DNA of 64,000 nucleotides, taken from assembly GCF_009749405.1 (NCBI RefSeq), contig NZ_WBIQ01000007.1, positions 124,001 to 188,000 on the forward strand. Reading direction: 5' to 3'. Shown here in pieces: positions 1 to 10,301 of this stretch; within the stretch, counting starts at the first letter, position 1, and every line of letters starts with the position of its first letter. The stretch is from Agromyces lapidis (lineage in GTDB: Bacteria > Actinomycetota > Actinomycetes > Actinomycetales > Microbacteriaceae). The notes under the pieces were generated by a model. That model did not search any database and had not been told where the DNA came from. It saw only the letters and a list, made by a program, of their open reading frames with translations. The position numbers and the translations under genes were made by a program.

Positions 1-544
1 GGATGAGCGACTGGCGCTCCTGCGTCTCCTGCGACATGGCGCGGTAGCCGAGCCCGATCACGATCGCGACGCCCGCGCTGATCAGCGGCCCGAGGATCGA
101 TCCGACCTCGAAGCCGAGGTGCGTGGCCGTGCCCCACACCGAGAGTCCGAAGGTGATGACGACGAGCGGCACCGAGATCGGGGCGGCGAGCACGTGGAGC
201 TCGAGGAAGAAGAGGGGGAAGGCGAGGAACGCCGCGTCGGGCGTGAGCGCCGACATGCCGACCCAGAGCGCGAGCAGCGAGGTGAGCCAGAGCACGCGGG
301 CGAAGGTCGGCACATGCCGGTGCGCGGCCGCGACGCCCGCGCCGTAGCAGGCGAGGAAGGCGACGGCGAGGATGGTGATGGGCACCTCGCCGGGATCGTC
401 GGCGAGGAGCGCGCGCACGATCACGAAGAGGGTGAGCCCGACGACGAGGAGGTGGAGCCCCAGCCGGAGCGCCACGAACACCGGCCGCAGCGCCGATCGC
501 GCCACGCGCTCGTCGCTCGGAAGTGTCGTCGCAGCCGTCGTCAT
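1..544 (-). CDS. Sensor histidine kinase, N-terminal membrane part (cut by window edge)
   Basis: Reading the minus strand from an ATG at 542-544 gives about 181 residues with no stop before the window edge, so the gene is partial. The protein starts [13 protein letters not shown] and then shows about six hydrophobic helices (for example [18 protein letters not shown] and [13 protein letters not shown]), ending in a hydrophilic linker [13 protein letters not shown]. That linker looks like the approach to a HisKA_3-type dimerisation helix, so I infer a NarL-class sensor kinase; the catalytic part is not in the window. The gene is divergent from lepA. A -10-like TACGCT lies 9 bases upstream of the ATG, giving an almost leaderless transcript. 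It could be another multi-helix membrane protein if the linker reading is wrong. Confidence 0.6.
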   Translation of the reverse strand, partial: MTTAATTLPSDERVARSALRPVFVALRLGLHLLVVGLTLFVIVRALLADDPGEVPITILAVAFLACYGAGVAAAHRHVPTFARVLWLTSLLALWVGMSALTPDAAFLAFPLFFLELHVLAAPISVPLVVITFGLSVWGTATHLGFEVGSILGPLISAGVAIVIGLGYRAMSQETQERQSLI

Positions 545-553
545 GGTGCTTCG

Positions 554-559
554 AGCGTA
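554..559 (-). promoter_or_regulatory. -10 element of the partial sensor kinase
   Basis: TACGCT on the minus strand, 9 bases before the ATG at 544. The fit to TAnnnT is good; no clear -35 is visible. Confidence 0.4.
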
Positions 560-611
560 GCCTCGGGGCCTGCCGCGAGGCATCCGTCGAAAGTCTGAAG
601 CGAAGTCATGG

Positions 612-617
612 GAGAAT
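612..617 (+). promoter_or_regulatory. Leaderless -10 of lepA
   Basis: GAGAAT preceded by TGG (extended -10 like), 7 bases before the ATG at 625. The same GGGAGAATCG string precedes recO and dusB in this window. It supports ATG 625 over upstream in-frame starts. Confidence 0.55.
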
Positions 618-624
618 CGTCGGG

Positions 625-2481
625 ATGTCTCCGAGAGCTGTGAACCCGCCGGTGCCCGCCGCCACCGACCCTGCGTCGATCCGCAATTTCTGCATCATCG
701 CGCATATCGACCACGGCAAGTCGACGCTCGCCGACCGCATGCTCCAGATCACGGGCATCGTCAGCGACCGCGACATGCGCGCCCAGTACCTCGATCGCAT
801 GGACATCGAGCGCGAGCGCGGCATCACGATCAAGAGCCAGGCTGTGCGCATGCCGTGGCAGCAGGGCGACCGCGCGTACGCCCTCAACATGATCGACACG
901 CCCGGCCACGTCGACTTCTCCTACGAGGTCTCGCGCTCGCTCGCCGCGTGCGAGGGCGCGATCCTGCTCGTCGACGCCGCACAGGGCATCGAGGCGCAGA
1001 CCCTCGCCAACCTCTACCTGGCCCTCGAGAACGACCTCGAGATCATCCCGGTGCTGAACAAGATCGACCTGCCGGCCGCCGACCCCGAGAAGTACGCGAA
1101 GGAGCTCGCCGACCTCATCGGCGGTTCGCCCGACGACGTGCTCAAGGTCTCGGGAAAGACGGGCGTCGGCGTCGAAGAGCTCCTCGACCGCGTCGTCGAG
1201 CGCATTCCGGCCCCGGTCGGTGATGCCGACGCGCCGCCCCGCGCGATGATCTTCGACTCCGTCTACGACAGCTACCGCGGCGTCGTCACCTACGTGCGAA
1301 TGATCGACGGGCAGCTGAAGCCGCGCGAGCGCATCCAGATGATGTCGACGAGGGCGACCCACGAGATTCTCGAGATCGGCGTGAGCGCGCCCGAGCCGCA
1401 GCCGTCGAAGGGACTCGGCGTCGGCGAGGTCGGCTATCTCATCACCGGCGTGAAGGACGTGCGCCAGTCGAAGGTCGGCGACACCGTCACCACGGCCGTG
1501 AAGCCCGCGACCGAAGCGCTGGCGGGCTACACCGAGCCGCTGCCGATGGTGTTCTCGGGCCTCTACCCGATCGACGGCAGCGACTACCCCGAGCTCCGCG
1601 AGGCGCTCGACAAGCTGAAGCTCTCCGACGCCTCGCTCGTGTACGAGCCCGAGACCTCGGTCGCGCTCGGCTTCGGCTTCCGATGCGGCTTCCTCGGACT
1701 CCTCCACCTCGAGATCGTGACCGAGCGCCTGCAGCGCGAGTTCGGTCTCGACCTCATCGCGACGGCGCCGAGCGTCGTCTACGAGGTCACCACCGAAGAC
1801 AAGAAGACCGTCACGGTGACGAACCCGAGCGAGTTCCCGACGGGCGCAAAGATCACCGAGGTGCGCGAGCCGGTCGTGAAGGCCGCGATCCTCGCCCCGA
1901 AGGACTACGTGGGCACCATCATGGAGCTCTGCCAGTCGCGCCGCGGCACGCTGCTCGGCATGGAGTACCTCGGCGAGGACCGGGTCGAGATCCGCTACAA
2001 CATGCCGCTCGGCGAGATCGTGTTCGACTTCTTCGACCAGCTGAAGTCGAAGACCGCGGGCTACGCGAGCCTCGACTACGAGCCCACGGGCGACCAGGCC
2101 GCCGACCTCGTGAAGGTCGACATCCTGCTGCAGGGCGAGCAGGTCGACGCGTTCAGCGCGATCGTGCACCGCGACAAGGCCTACGCGTACGGCGTGCTCA
2201 TGACGGGTCGCCTGCGCGAACTCATCCCGCGGCAGCAGTTCGAGGTGCCGATCCAGGCCGCGATCGGCGCCCGCATCATCGCCCGTGAATCGATCCGCGC
2301 GATGCGAAAAGACGTTCTGGCCAAGTGCTACGGCGGTGACATCAGCCGCAAGCGCAAGCTCCTCGAGAAGCAGAAGGAGGGCAAGAAGCGCATGAAGATG
2401 GTGGGCCGTGTCGAGGTTCCGCAGGAGGCGTTCATCGCGGCGCTGAGCGGCGACGTCGAGAAGAAGGACGCGAAGAAGTAG
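625..2481 (+). CDS. lepA: Elongation factor 4 (LepA)
   Basis: Ribosome-bound translational GTPase that remodels or back-translocates stalled elongation complexes. The product is 618 residues, full length for the family. G1 AHIDHGKST is at about residues 26-34, G3 DTPGHVDF near 92 and G4 NKIDLP near 145; the elongation-factor domains follow, and the LepA-specific C-terminal region ends in the basic [16 protein letters not shown] stretch. The open frame extends upstream to 523, but ATG 625 matches the family N terminus and sits 7 bases after a -10 hexamer, so I choose it. It heads the series DUF1990 - hemW, an order common in Microbacteriaceae. Confidence 0.97.
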   Translation: MSPRAVNPPVPAATDPASIRNFCIIAHIDHGKSTLADRMLQITGIVSDRDMRAQYLDRMDIERERGITIKSQAVRMPWQQGDRAYALNMIDTPGHVDFSYEVSRSLAACEGAILLVDAAQGIEAQTLANLYLALENDLEIIPVLNKIDLPAADPEKYAKELADLIGGSPDDVLKVSGKTGVGVEELLDRVVERIPAPVGDADAPPRAMIFDSVYDSYRGVVTYVRMIDGQLKPRERIQMMSTRATHEILEIGVSAPEPQPSKGLGVGEVGYLITGVKDVRQSKVGDTVTTAVKPATEALAGYTEPLPMVFSGLYPIDGSDYPELREALDKLKLSDASLVYEPETSVALGFGFRCGFLGLLHLEIVTERLQREFGLDLIATAPSVVYEVTTEDKKTVTVTNPSEFPTGAKITEVREPVVKAAILAPKDYVGTIMELCQSRRGTLLGMEYLGEDRVEIRYNMPLGEIVFDFFDQLKSKTAGYASLDYEPTGDQAADLVKVDILLQGEQVDAFSAIVHRDKAYAYGVLMTGRLRELIPRQQFEVPIQAAIGARIIARESIRAMRKDVLAKCYGGDISRKRKLLEKQKEGKKRMKMVGRVEVPQEAFIAALSGDVEKKDAKK

Positions 2482-2489
2482 AGCTCGGC

Positions 2490-3140
2490 ATGACTCGCAG
2501 AAGCACGTTCACCGACCAGTCCGTCACCTACGGCGCGATCGGCGCGACCCTCGATCCCGACTTCCTCCGCTACCCGCCGACCGGGCTCCGCCCCGCCGAG
2601 GACTCGGTGCGGCTCGGCTCGGGCCGCGAGCGCTTCGAGCGCTCCGCCGAGGCGCTCATGACGTGGGGGGTGCAGCGCGGTGCCGGCTTCACGGTCGCCG
2701 ACGTCTCGGCGGGCACGGGCGCGCAGTACCCGGGCATCGTGTTCGACCCCGAGGGCGCGCCGCTCACCGAGCAGCCCGCGCCCCGTAGTGAAGACCGCTT
2801 CGGCGCCGACGGCACCGCGTACATCGCCGCAGGCATGACGGCGACCCTCGTGCGGCGTCGCCGCTTCGGTGCGGCGAAGACCCCCGTGCTCGTGGTCTAC
2901 GTCATCGACGAGCCGAACCGCATCGGGTTCGCGTACGGCACGACCTCGAATGGCGCCGAGACGGGCGAGGAGTCGTTCATCCTCGAGCACCGCGACGACG
3001 ACACCGTGTGGCTGACGATCCGATCCATCCTCGCCACCGCGGGCGGCGTGCGCAGCGTGCTCGCCCCCTTGCGGCGCCGCCGACGCCGCGAGCTCACGCG
3101 CGACGAGCTCCGGGCGCTCCACCCCGCGAGCGGAGCGTAG
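2490..3140 (+). CDS. DUF1990 family protein
   Basis: 216 residues, starting 8 bases after the lepA stop. The sequence has the DUF1990 pattern: an early YPPTGLRP segment, a central ALMTWGVQRGAGF segment, and VYVIDEPNRIGFAYGT followed by GEESFILE near residues 140-170. The family has no settled function. Its position between lepA and hemW is conserved in related actinobacteria, and it ends 2 bases before the hemW start, so it is probably cotranscribed with both. The C terminus is arginine rich (RRRRRRELTRDEL). No signal peptide or clear membrane helix is visible. Confidence 0.85.
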   Translation: MTRRSTFTDQSVTYGAIGATLDPDFLRYPPTGLRPAEDSVRLGSGRERFERSAEALMTWGVQRGAGFTVADVSAGTGAQYPGIVFDPEGAPLTEQPAPRSEDRFGADGTAYIAAGMTATLVRRRRFGAAKTPVLVVYVIDEPNRIGFAYGTTSNGAETGEESFILEHRDDDTVWLTIRSILATAGGVRSVLAPLRRRRRRELTRDELRALHPASGA

Positions 3141-3142
3141 CC

Positions 3143-4369
3143 GTGGGCGCCGCGCTGCCGCTCGGCGACCCCGCACCGGCCGACGGCCTGCTGCCCGCCT
3201 CGGTCGCACTCGGTGCCGACTCCCGGGCCTTCGGCGTCTACGTGCACGTGCCGTTCTGCCGGGTGCGCTGCGGCTACTGCGACTTCAACACGTACACCTC
3301 CGACGAACTGCGCGGGGCGAAGCAGAGCGACTACGCCGGGCAGGCGATCGGCGAGATCCGGATGTCACGTGGCGTGCTCGAGGCATCCGGGCTGCCCGCT
3401 CGACCGGCGCAGACGGTCTTCTTCGGCGGCGGGACGCCGACCCTGCTGCCCGCCGACGACCTCGTCGCCATGCTCGGCGCGGTTCGCGACGAGTTCGGGC
3501 TCGCGCCGGGCGCCGAGGTCACGACCGAGGCGAACCCCGACTCGGTCGGGCCCGACGACCTCGCCCGGCTCGCCGACGGCGGCTTCACCCGCGTCTCGTT
3601 CGGCATGCAGTCGGCCGTGCCGCATGTGCTCGCCGCGCTCGACCGCACCCACGACCCCGAGCGCGTGCCGCTCGTCGTCGGGTGGGCGCGCGACGCCGGC
3701 CTCGACGTCAGCCTCGACCTCATCTACGGCACGCCGGGGGAGTCGCTCGACGACTGGCGTCGCAGCGTCGAGCACGCGATCGCGCAGCGCCCCGACCATC
3801 TGAGCGCCTACGCGCTCATCGTCGAGGACGGCACGAAGCTCGCCCGGCAGATCCGCCGCGGCGAGCTGGCGACCCCCGACGACGACCTCGAGGCCGACAT
3901 GTACGAGCTCGTCGACGAGCAGCTCGCCGCCGCCGGGTACGAGTGGTACGAGGTGAGCAACTGGGCGTCGAGCCCCGAGCGGCGCTCGCGCCACAACCTC
4001 GGCTACTGGCGGGGCGACGACTGGTGGGGTGTCGGCCCTGGCGCGCACAGCCATGTCGGCGGCGTGCGCTGGTGGAATGCGAAGCACCCCTCGGCGTACG
4101 CCGATCGCATCGCCGCAGGGGTGTCGCCCGCCGTCGGCCGCGAGGTGCTCGACGGGCCGACCCGCGAGACCGAGCGGGTGCTGCTCCGGGCTCGCATCCG
4201 CGAGGGGCTCGAGATCTCGACGCTGCAGACCGGGGGCCGGCACGCGGTCGCCGCGCTCATCGCCGACGGTCTCGTCGACGCGAAAGCCGCCCTCTCGGGT
4301 GTGCTGACGCTCACCAGGAGAGGGCGGCTCTTGGCCGACGCGGTCGTTCGGCAGTTGCTCGAGAGTTAG
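3143..4369 (+). CDS. hemW: Radical SAM heme chaperone HemW
   Basis: Formerly annotated as oxygen-independent coproporphyrinogen III oxidase; current understanding is a heme-binding radical SAM chaperone that delivers heme to respiratory proteins. The product is 408 residues from GTG 3143, 2 bases after the DUF1990 stop. The radical SAM motif CRVRCGYCDF (CxxxCxYC type) falls at about residues 38-47, followed by the glycine-rich FFGGGTPTLL. The family C terminus with a winged-helix-like region is present. An open frame extends to 3008, but the homologous start is near 3143. The 3' end overlaps the convergent DUF4870 gene by 4 bases. Confidence 0.93.
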   Translation: MGAALPLGDPAPADGLLPASVALGADSRAFGVYVHVPFCRVRCGYCDFNTYTSDELRGAKQSDYAGQAIGEIRMSRGVLEASGLPARPAQTVFFGGGTPTLLPADDLVAMLGAVRDEFGLAPGAEVTTEANPDSVGPDDLARLADGGFTRVSFGMQSAVPHVLAALDRTHDPERVPLVVGWARDAGLDVSLDLIYGTPGESLDDWRRSVEHAIAQRPDHLSAYALIVEDGTKLARQIRRGELATPDDDLEADMYELVDEQLAAAGYEWYEVSNWASSPERRSRHNLGYWRGDDWWGVGPGAHSHVGGVRWWNAKHPSAYADRIAAGVSPAVGREVLDGPTRETERVLLRARIREGLEISTLQTGGRHAVAALIADGLVDAKAALSGVLTLTRRGRLLADAVVRQLLES

Positions 4370-4746
4370 CTCACGAACTTGATCGCGAGCGGGTACGTGT
4401 ACGGCTCGCCCTTGTTCGCGGCGATCGCGGCGATGATGCAGAACACGATGTTCAGCACCCACACGGCCGGGTAGAGCAGGAAGCCGATGAACACGAACAT
4501 CAGCAGGCCGCTCACGACGTACGCGATGAGGATCGTCAGCTGGAAGTTCAGCGCCGTCGCGGAGTGCCCGCGGATGAAGGGGCCCTTGTCCTTCAGGACG
4601 AGGTAGCCGATGAGCGCCGGCAGGAAGTTGAAGATCGCCCCACCGATGTGGATCAGCGTCGCCCAGAGCTTCTCGTCTGAGGGGCTCAGCGGCTGGCTCT
4701 GCTGGTAGGGGTTCGCCGGCGGGGGAGGCGGGGTGGCGTCGGACAT
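4366..4746 (-). CDS. DUF4870 membrane protein (copy 1)
   Basis: 126 residues beginning MSDATPPPPPANPYQQ. A proline/glutamine-rich cytoplasmic N terminus is followed by a DUF4870 domain (LWATLIHIGGAIFNFLPALIGYLVLKD, then HSATALNFQLTILIAYVV) with about three membrane helices. Function is unknown. An upstream GGAGAA sequence serves as ribosome site before the ATG at 4744-4746, which excludes the longer in-frame extension that runs through the second DUF4870 gene. It is paralogous to the next gene upstream and ends convergently, overlapping hemW by 4 bases. Confidence 0.88.
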   Translation of the reverse strand: MSDATPPPPPANPYQQSQPLSPSDEKLWATLIHIGGAIFNFLPALIGYLVLKDKGPFIRGHSATALNFQLTILIAYVVSGLLMFVFIGFLLYPAVWVLNIVFCIIAAIAANKGEPYTYPLAIKFVS

Positions 4747-4856
4747 GGAGTTCTCCTTGATCGGGTCGCCCGAAGGCGAGACTTCGTCAACCGTCATGCT
4801 GGCACAGCAGAGCGCGCCGCGGGAAGAGCCCCGACGGCGCGCTCGAAAAGGTGCTG

Positions 4857-5267
4857 CTACTTGATGAGGCGGATCGCGAAGGGGTAGCGGTAGTGATTGC
4901 CGTCCTTCGCCTTGACGAAGCCCTGGATCGAGAAGACGATGACGACGACCCAGAGGGCGAGCGGGAGGATCCAGCCGATCAGCGCCCAGAAGCCGAAGGT
5001 GATCGCCGTGAGGACCGAGTTCACCACGAGGATGGCGACGTAGGCGATCGTGGCGGTGATCTGGAAGTTCAGCGCCTCCTTCGCCTCGGTGTTCGTGAAC
5101 TGCCCGCGGTCCTTGAAGACGAGCCAGATGATGAGCGAGGGCAGGAACCCGATGATGCCGCCGAGGTGGGCGAAGGAGGCCCACTGCAGGTCCTGCTCCT
5201 GGGTGAGGGGTCCGGCAGCCGCGGGCTGGCTGTTCGGATCGGGCTGCTGGGGATTGGGCTCGGTCAT
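4857..5267 (-). CDS. DUF4870 membrane protein (copy 2)
   Basis: 136 residues, MTEPNPQQPDPNSQ at the N terminus and then the DUF4870 core WASFAHLGGIIGFLPSLIIWLVFKDRG with EALNFQITATIAYV and two further helices. It shares the core pattern and the YPxAI(R/K) C-terminal motif with the 126-residue paralogue 110 bases downstream, so the two are a tandem duplication. It is probably the first gene of a two-gene unit transcribed toward hemW, divergent from hrcA. Membrane location is predicted; no enzymatic motif is seen. Confidence 0.88.
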   Translation of the reverse strand: MTEPNPQQPDPNSQPAAAGPLTQEQDLQWASFAHLGGIIGFLPSLIIWLVFKDRGQFTNTEAKEALNFQITATIAYVAILVVNSVLTAITFGFWALIGWILPLALWVVVIVFSIQGFVKAKDGNHYRYPFAIRLIK

Positions 5268-5397
5268 TGCGCGCCTTTCGGGCTTCGGTGGTCTCGGGTT
5301 GCGGGAGGGGGCTCGCGGCCGAAGAGGACTCGCGGGACCTCCATACGGTAGCGCTGCGAACCGCCGGGGGCAACAGCCTCGTCGCCCGATGTCGCGA

Positions 5398-5429
5398 TAT
5401 GATTAGCAGTCAGACAGATCGAGTGCTAA
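5398..5429 (+). promoter_or_regulatory. hrcA promoter with CIRCE operator
   Basis: TTAGCAGTC (5403-5411), a 9-base spacer, then GAGTGCTAA (5421-5429). This is the CIRCE inverted repeat bound by HrcA (consensus TTAGCACTC-N9-GAGTGCTAA) with one change in the left arm. A -10-like TATGAT at 5398-5403 overlaps the left arm, so HrcA binding would cover the transcription start. It implies autoregulation of hrcA and HrcA control of the downstream dnaJ. Confidence 0.93.
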
Positions 5430-5449
5430 GTCGTCGGAGGGAGCGGGGC

Positions 5450-6472
5450 ATGGCCTCAGAACGCAGTCTCGCCGTGCTTCGGGCGATCGTGCAGGACTAC
5501 GTGGCGTCGCGCGAACCCGTCGGGTCGAAGACGATCGTCGAGCGGCACGCGTTCGGCGTCTCCGCGGCCACGATCCGCAACGACATGGCGCTGCTCGAAG
5601 AAGAAGAGCTGATCGCCGCGCCGCACACCTCCTCGGGCCGCATCCCGACCGACAAGGGCTACCGCGTCTTCGTCGACCAGCTGACCGAGGTGCGCCCGCT
5701 GAGCTCGGCGCAGCGGCAGGCCATCGAGACCTTCCTCGGCGAGTCGAGCGACCTCGACGAGCTTCTCGCCCGCACCGTGCGCCTCATCTCGCAGCTCACG
5801 AGGCAGCTCGCCGTCGTGCAGTACCCGAGCTTCGCGAGCGCGCGGGTGCGTCACGTCGAGCTCGTCTCGCTCTCGCCGACCAGGGTGCTCTGCATCCTCA
5901 TCGCCGATTCGGGCCAGGTCGAGCAGCGGCTCGCCGAGCTCGAGCAGCCGGTCGAGGAGGCGACGCTCGCCGAGCTCCGGCTGCGTCTGAACGAACTGGT
6001 CGCCGGCACCACCATGGCCGATGCCACCGCGCTGCTCTCGGGCGAGATCGACGCCGTCGATCCGCGCCACGCGGCGGTGCTGCACACGCTCGCGGCGACC
6101 CTCGCCGAGCAGGCGCGGGTGCAGCGCAGCGATCGGCTCGTCGTCGCGGGCGCGGCGAACCTCGTGCGCACCGAGCAGGACTTCGCCGGCTCGATCCTCG
6201 GCGTGATCGAGGCCATCGAAGAGCAGGTCGTGCTGTTGAAGCTCTTCGGCGAGATGTCCGGAGACGAGCACGCCGTCGCTGTGCGCATCGGGCGCGAGAA
6301 CGCCTCCTTCGGGCTCGGCGAGACCTCGATCGTCTCGAGTGCCTTCGAGATCCCGGGGCGCGACATCTCGCGCCTCGGAGTCGTCGGCCCCACCCGCATG
6401 GACTACTCCAACAGCATGGCCGCCGTCCGCGCGGTCGCCCGCTACCTCTCCCGCACGCTCGGCGAGAGCTGA
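5450..6472 (+). CDS. hrcA: Heat-inducible repressor HrcA
   Basis: Repressor of class I heat-shock genes; binds CIRCE and depends on GroEL for folding. The product is 340 residues from ATG 5450 (MASERSLAVLRAIV), preceded by a GGAGGGAG ribosome site. The N-terminal winged helix contains EPVGSKTI and SAATIRNDMALLEEEELI, the usual HrcA reading head, with the GAF-like dimerisation region after it. The open frame reaches 5267, but that extension would run through the CIRCE site. The gene is followed 51 bases later by dnaJ, a standard actinobacterial pair. Confidence 0.96.
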   Translation: MASERSLAVLRAIVQDYVASREPVGSKTIVERHAFGVSAATIRNDMALLEEEELIAAPHTSSGRIPTDKGYRVFVDQLTEVRPLSSAQRQAIETFLGESSDLDELLARTVRLISQLTRQLAVVQYPSFASARVRHVELVSLSPTRVLCILIADSGQVEQRLAELEQPVEEATLAELRLRLNELVAGTTMADATALLSGEIDAVDPRHAAVLHTLAATLAEQARVQRSDRLVVAGAANLVRTEQDFAGSILGVIEAIEEQVVLLKLFGEMSGDEHAVAVRIGRENASFGLGETSIVSSAFEIPGRDISRLGVVGPTRMDYSNSMAAVRAVARYLSRTLGES

Positions 6473-6523
6473 CCTTCCGCCCGTCTCACGACCGGCATCC
6501 GCAATCGAAAGGACAAGCCCTCC

Positions 6524-7621
6524 GTGGCCGACCACTACGAGGTCCTCGGCGTCTCGCGCGAAGCGACGCCCGACGAGATCAAGAAGGCGTACCGCCGACT
6601 GGCTCGCGAACTCCACCCCGACGTGAACCCCGGTGCCGAGGCATCCGAACGGTTCAAAGAGGTGACGCACGCGTACGACGTGCTCTCCGACCCGAAGCAG
6701 CGCCAGCAGTACGACCTCGGCGACCAGGGCGGCTTCGGCGGTCAGGGCTTCGGGGGCTTCGGCGACATCTTCGAGACCTTCTTCGGCGCCGGGCAGCAGA
6801 GTCGTGGGCCGCGGTCGCGGCGTGAGCGCGGGCAGGACGCGCTGATCCGCGTCGAGGTCGGCCTCGACGAGGTGATCTTCGGCACGCACCGCGAGATCGA
6901 GGTCGACACGGCCGTGCGCTGCGAGACCTGTCAGGGGTCGTGCTGCCAGCCGGGCACCTCGCCGGTCACCTGCGACATCTGCCGCGGCAGCGGTCAGATC
7001 CAGCGCCAGGTCCGCTCGCTCCTCGGCAACGTGATGACCTCGAGCCCGTGCGGCACCTGCCGCGGTTACGGCACGATCATCGCGACGCCGTGCGTCTCCT
7101 GCCAGGGGCAGGGCCGCGTGCGGGCGCGGCGCACGGTGCCCGTCGACATCCCCGCAGGCGTCGACACGGGCGTGCGACTGCAGATGCCGGGCTCGGGCGA
7201 GGCCGGCCCCGCCGGCGGCCCGAACGGCGACCTCTACCTCGAGATCAAGGTCAAGAACCACGACGTGTTCAGCCGCAACGGCGACGACCTGCTTGCGACC
7301 CTCGAGGTCGCGATGACCGATGCGATCCTCGGCACCACCGCCACGATCCACGCGCTCGACGGCGACGTCGAGATCGAGCTCAAGGCCGGCGTGCAGAGCG
7401 GCGAGGTCGTCACCGTGCGCGACCGCGGCGTGACCCGCCTGCGGGGCAACGGCCGCGGCGACCTCAAGGTCGGGGTGCAGGTGGTCACTCCGACGAAGCT
7501 CTCGTCGAAGGAGCGCGACCTGATCTCGCAGTTCGCCGCATCGAAGAAGTCGTCCGCACCCGAGCTCACCCACTTCCAGCAGGGGCTCTTCGCGCGCCTG
7601 CGCGACCGGTTCCTCGGCTGA
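6524..7621 (+). CDS. dnaJ: Chaperone DnaJ (DnaJ2 type)
   Basis: Hsp70 co-chaperone. 365 residues from GTG 6524. Domains in order: J domain ([25 protein letters not shown] motif in [11 protein letters not shown] near residue 34), a glycine/phenylalanine-rich linker ([13 protein letters not shown]), a zinc-binding region with four cysteine pairs (CETC, CDIC, CGTC, CVSC) at about 128-195, and the two-lobed C-terminal substrate domain. The first zinc repeat reads CQGSCC where CxxCxGxG is usual. It lies directly after hrcA and probably shares its CIRCE-controlled promoter. Confidence 0.96.
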   Translation: MADHYEVLGVSREATPDEIKKAYRRLARELHPDVNPGAEASERFKEVTHAYDVLSDPKQRQQYDLGDQGGFGGQGFGGFGDIFETFFGAGQQSRGPRSRRERGQDALIRVEVGLDEVIFGTHREIEVDTAVRCETCQGSCCQPGTSPVTCDICRGSGQIQRQVRSLLGNVMTSSPCGTCRGYGTIIATPCVSCQGQGRVRARRTVPVDIPAGVDTGVRLQMPGSGEAGPAGGPNGDLYLEIKVKNHDVFSRNGDDLLATLEVAMTDAILGTTATIHALDGDVEIELKAGVQSGEVVTVRDRGVTRLRGNGRGDLKVGVQVVTPTKLSSKERDLISQFAASKKSSAPELTHFQQGLFARLRDRFLG

Positions 7622-7632
7622 GCGGCCCTGCG

Positions 7633-8367
7633 ATGAGCAGCCTCTACCTCGACGAGACCCTCGATCTCGCGGCGCTCGCGCCCGGTACCGAGCTCCGGCT
7701 CACGGGCGACGAGGCTCGCCATGCGGTCACGGTCGCCCGGGTGCGACCCGGCGAGCGCATCTCGATCGGCGACGGCCGGGGCGTCGTCGTGCGCGGCCAG
7801 GTCGTCGCCACCGAGTCGCGCGAGCTCACCCTGCTCGCCGACGAGGTGCTCGTCGAGGAGCGCCCCGAGGTCTCGATCACGCTCGTGCAGGCGCTCGCGA
7901 AGGGCGACCGCGACGAACTGGCCGTCCAGGCCGCGACCGAGCTCGGCGTCGACACGGTCGTCCCGTGGGCTGCGGCGCGCTCGGTCTCCCGGTGGGAGGG
8001 CCCGAAGGCCGAGAAGGGCCGCGCCCGCTGGGCAAGCATCGTCCGCGAGGCCGTCAAGCAGTCGATCCGTTCGTGGCTGCCCGAGGTCGCCCCGGTCGCG
8101 ACGACGGCGCAGCTTCCCGCGCGCCTCGAGGGCGTTCGGATGCTGCTGCTCGACCCGACCGCGACCACGCCGCTCTCCGAGCTGCGCCCCGACGGTCGCG
8201 ACCTCGCGCTCGTCGTCGGGCCCGAGGGCGGCATCTCGCCGGAGGAGCTCGCGAAGCTCACCTCGGCGGGCGCCGAGCCCGTTCGTCTCGGCGCCTCGGT
8301 GCTGCGCACCTCGACGGCCGGGCCCGCGGCGATCGCCGTGCTCAACGCGGCGCTCGGGCGGTGGTAG
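7633..8367 (+). CDS. rsmE: 16S rRNA (uracil1498-N3)-methyltransferase RsmE
   Basis: 244 residues from ATG 7633, 11 bases after dnaJ. SPOUT-class methyltransferase: ITLVQALAKGDRDE near residue 78, the conserved ATELGVDTVVPWAAARSVSRW segment, then the knotted SAM-binding motifs LALVVGPEGGIS and LGASVLRTSTAGPAA near the C terminus. An upstream in-frame extension reaches 6940 but is a shadow of dnaJ. The position between dnaJ and a HIT gene is standard in actinobacteria. Confidence 0.94.
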   Translation: MSSLYLDETLDLAALAPGTELRLTGDEARHAVTVARVRPGERISIGDGRGVVVRGQVVATESRELTLLADEVLVEERPEVSITLVQALAKGDRDELAVQAATELGVDTVVPWAAARSVSRWEGPKAEKGRARWASIVREAVKQSIRSWLPEVAPVATTAQLPARLEGVRMLLLDPTATTPLSELRPDGRDLALVVGPEGGISPEELAKLTSAGAEPVRLGASVLRTSTAGPAAIAVLNAALGRW

Positions 8368-8379
8368 CCGATCGCTCGC

Positions 8380-8385
8380 TACGAT
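8380..8385 (+). promoter_or_regulatory. Leaderless -10 of the HIT gene
   Basis: TACGAT located exactly 6 bases before ATG 8392 (3 before the in-frame GTG 8389). It favours ATG 8392 as the start and indicates an internal promoter for HIT - phoH - ybeY - corC - era. Confidence 0.6.
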
Positions 8386-8391
8386 GGGGTG

Positions 8392-8740
8392 ATGACCGAC
8401 TCGCCCGCTGAACCGACCGTCTTCGAACGCATCGTCGCGCGCGAGATCCCCGCCCGCATCGTCGCAGAGACCGACCGGGTCATCGCCTTCCACGACATCG
8501 CGCCGAAGGCGCCGGTGCACGTGATCGTCACGACGAAGACGGCCGACTACCGCGACATCGTGGGCCTCGCCGCGGGCGACCCCGCGCTGCTCGCCGAACT
8601 CGTCGCGGTCGCGCAGGGCGTCGCCGCCGAGCTCGGCGACGGCGAGTTCCGGCTCGTGTTCAACACCGGGGCATCCGCCGGCCAGACCGTCTTCCACGTG
8701 CACGCGCACGTGCTCGCCGGCGGCCTCGAGGAGGGCACGC

Positions 8741-8754
<14 letters not shown>
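8392..8754 (+). CDS. HIT family nucleotide hydrolase
   Basis: 120 residues (121 if GTG 8389 is used). Histidine-triad protein that probably hydrolyses nucleoside phosphoramidates or similar AMP esters. It opens TVFERIVAREIPARIVAE, has the HDIAPKAPVHVIV strand near residue 37, and ends with the triad in VFHVHAHVLAGG (HxHxH). Length matches HINT-type members. The 3' end overlaps phoH by 14 bases, so the two are translationally coupled. Confidence 0.94.
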
Positions 8755-9837
<1,083 letters not shown>

Positions 9838-9841
<4 letters not shown>

Positions 9842-10299
9842 GCATCGAGATCAACAACGAATCCGCGATCGAGGTCGACGAGGCGGCGATCCAGCGACTC
9901 GCGGTCTACGCGCTCGACGCGATGCACGTGCACCGCGACGCCGAACTCGCCATCGTGCTCGTCGACGAGGGCGCCATGGAGCAGCTGCACGTGCAGTGGA
10001 TGGACGAGCCCGGCCCGACCGACGTGCTGAGCTTCCCGATGGACGAGCTGCGGCCCGGCACCGAGGAGGCGCCGACCCCGCCCGGACTTCTCGGCGACAT
10101 CGTGCTCTGCCCGCAGGTCGCCGAGTCGCAGGCCCGCACCGCTGGGCACGGCCTCGTCGACGAACTGCTCCTGCTCACGACGCACGGGATCCTGCACCTG
10201 CTCGGGTTCGATCACGCCGAGCCCGATGAAGAGAAAGAGATGTTCGGCCTCCAGCGCGACATCCTCGTGGGCTTCGCGATGCAGGAGCGCCGCCGCTGA
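9838..10299 (+). CDS. ybeY: Endoribonuclease YbeY
   Basis: 153 residues from TTG 9838, which overlaps the phoH stop (TTGA). Single-strand endoribonuclease involved in 16S rRNA 3' end maturation and ribosome quality control. The zinc site [12 protein letters not shown] (HGxLHLxGxDH pattern) lies near residues 116-127, and the conserved [12 protein letters not shown] segment is near 58. Length is normal. The next gene begins 2 bases after the stop. Confidence 0.95.
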
Positions 10300-10301
10300 C
10301 C

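Noticed and set aside
541-2169. 542-codon open frame antisense to lepA
   Set aside because: Arg/Ala/Asp-rich low-complexity translation, no family resemblance, and the + strand encodes a complete LepA. A typical GC-rich shadow.
5456-7573. 705-codon open frame antisense to hrcA and dnaJ
   Set aside because: Shadow of two intact known genes; composition is repetitive Arg/Ala/Val/Asp.
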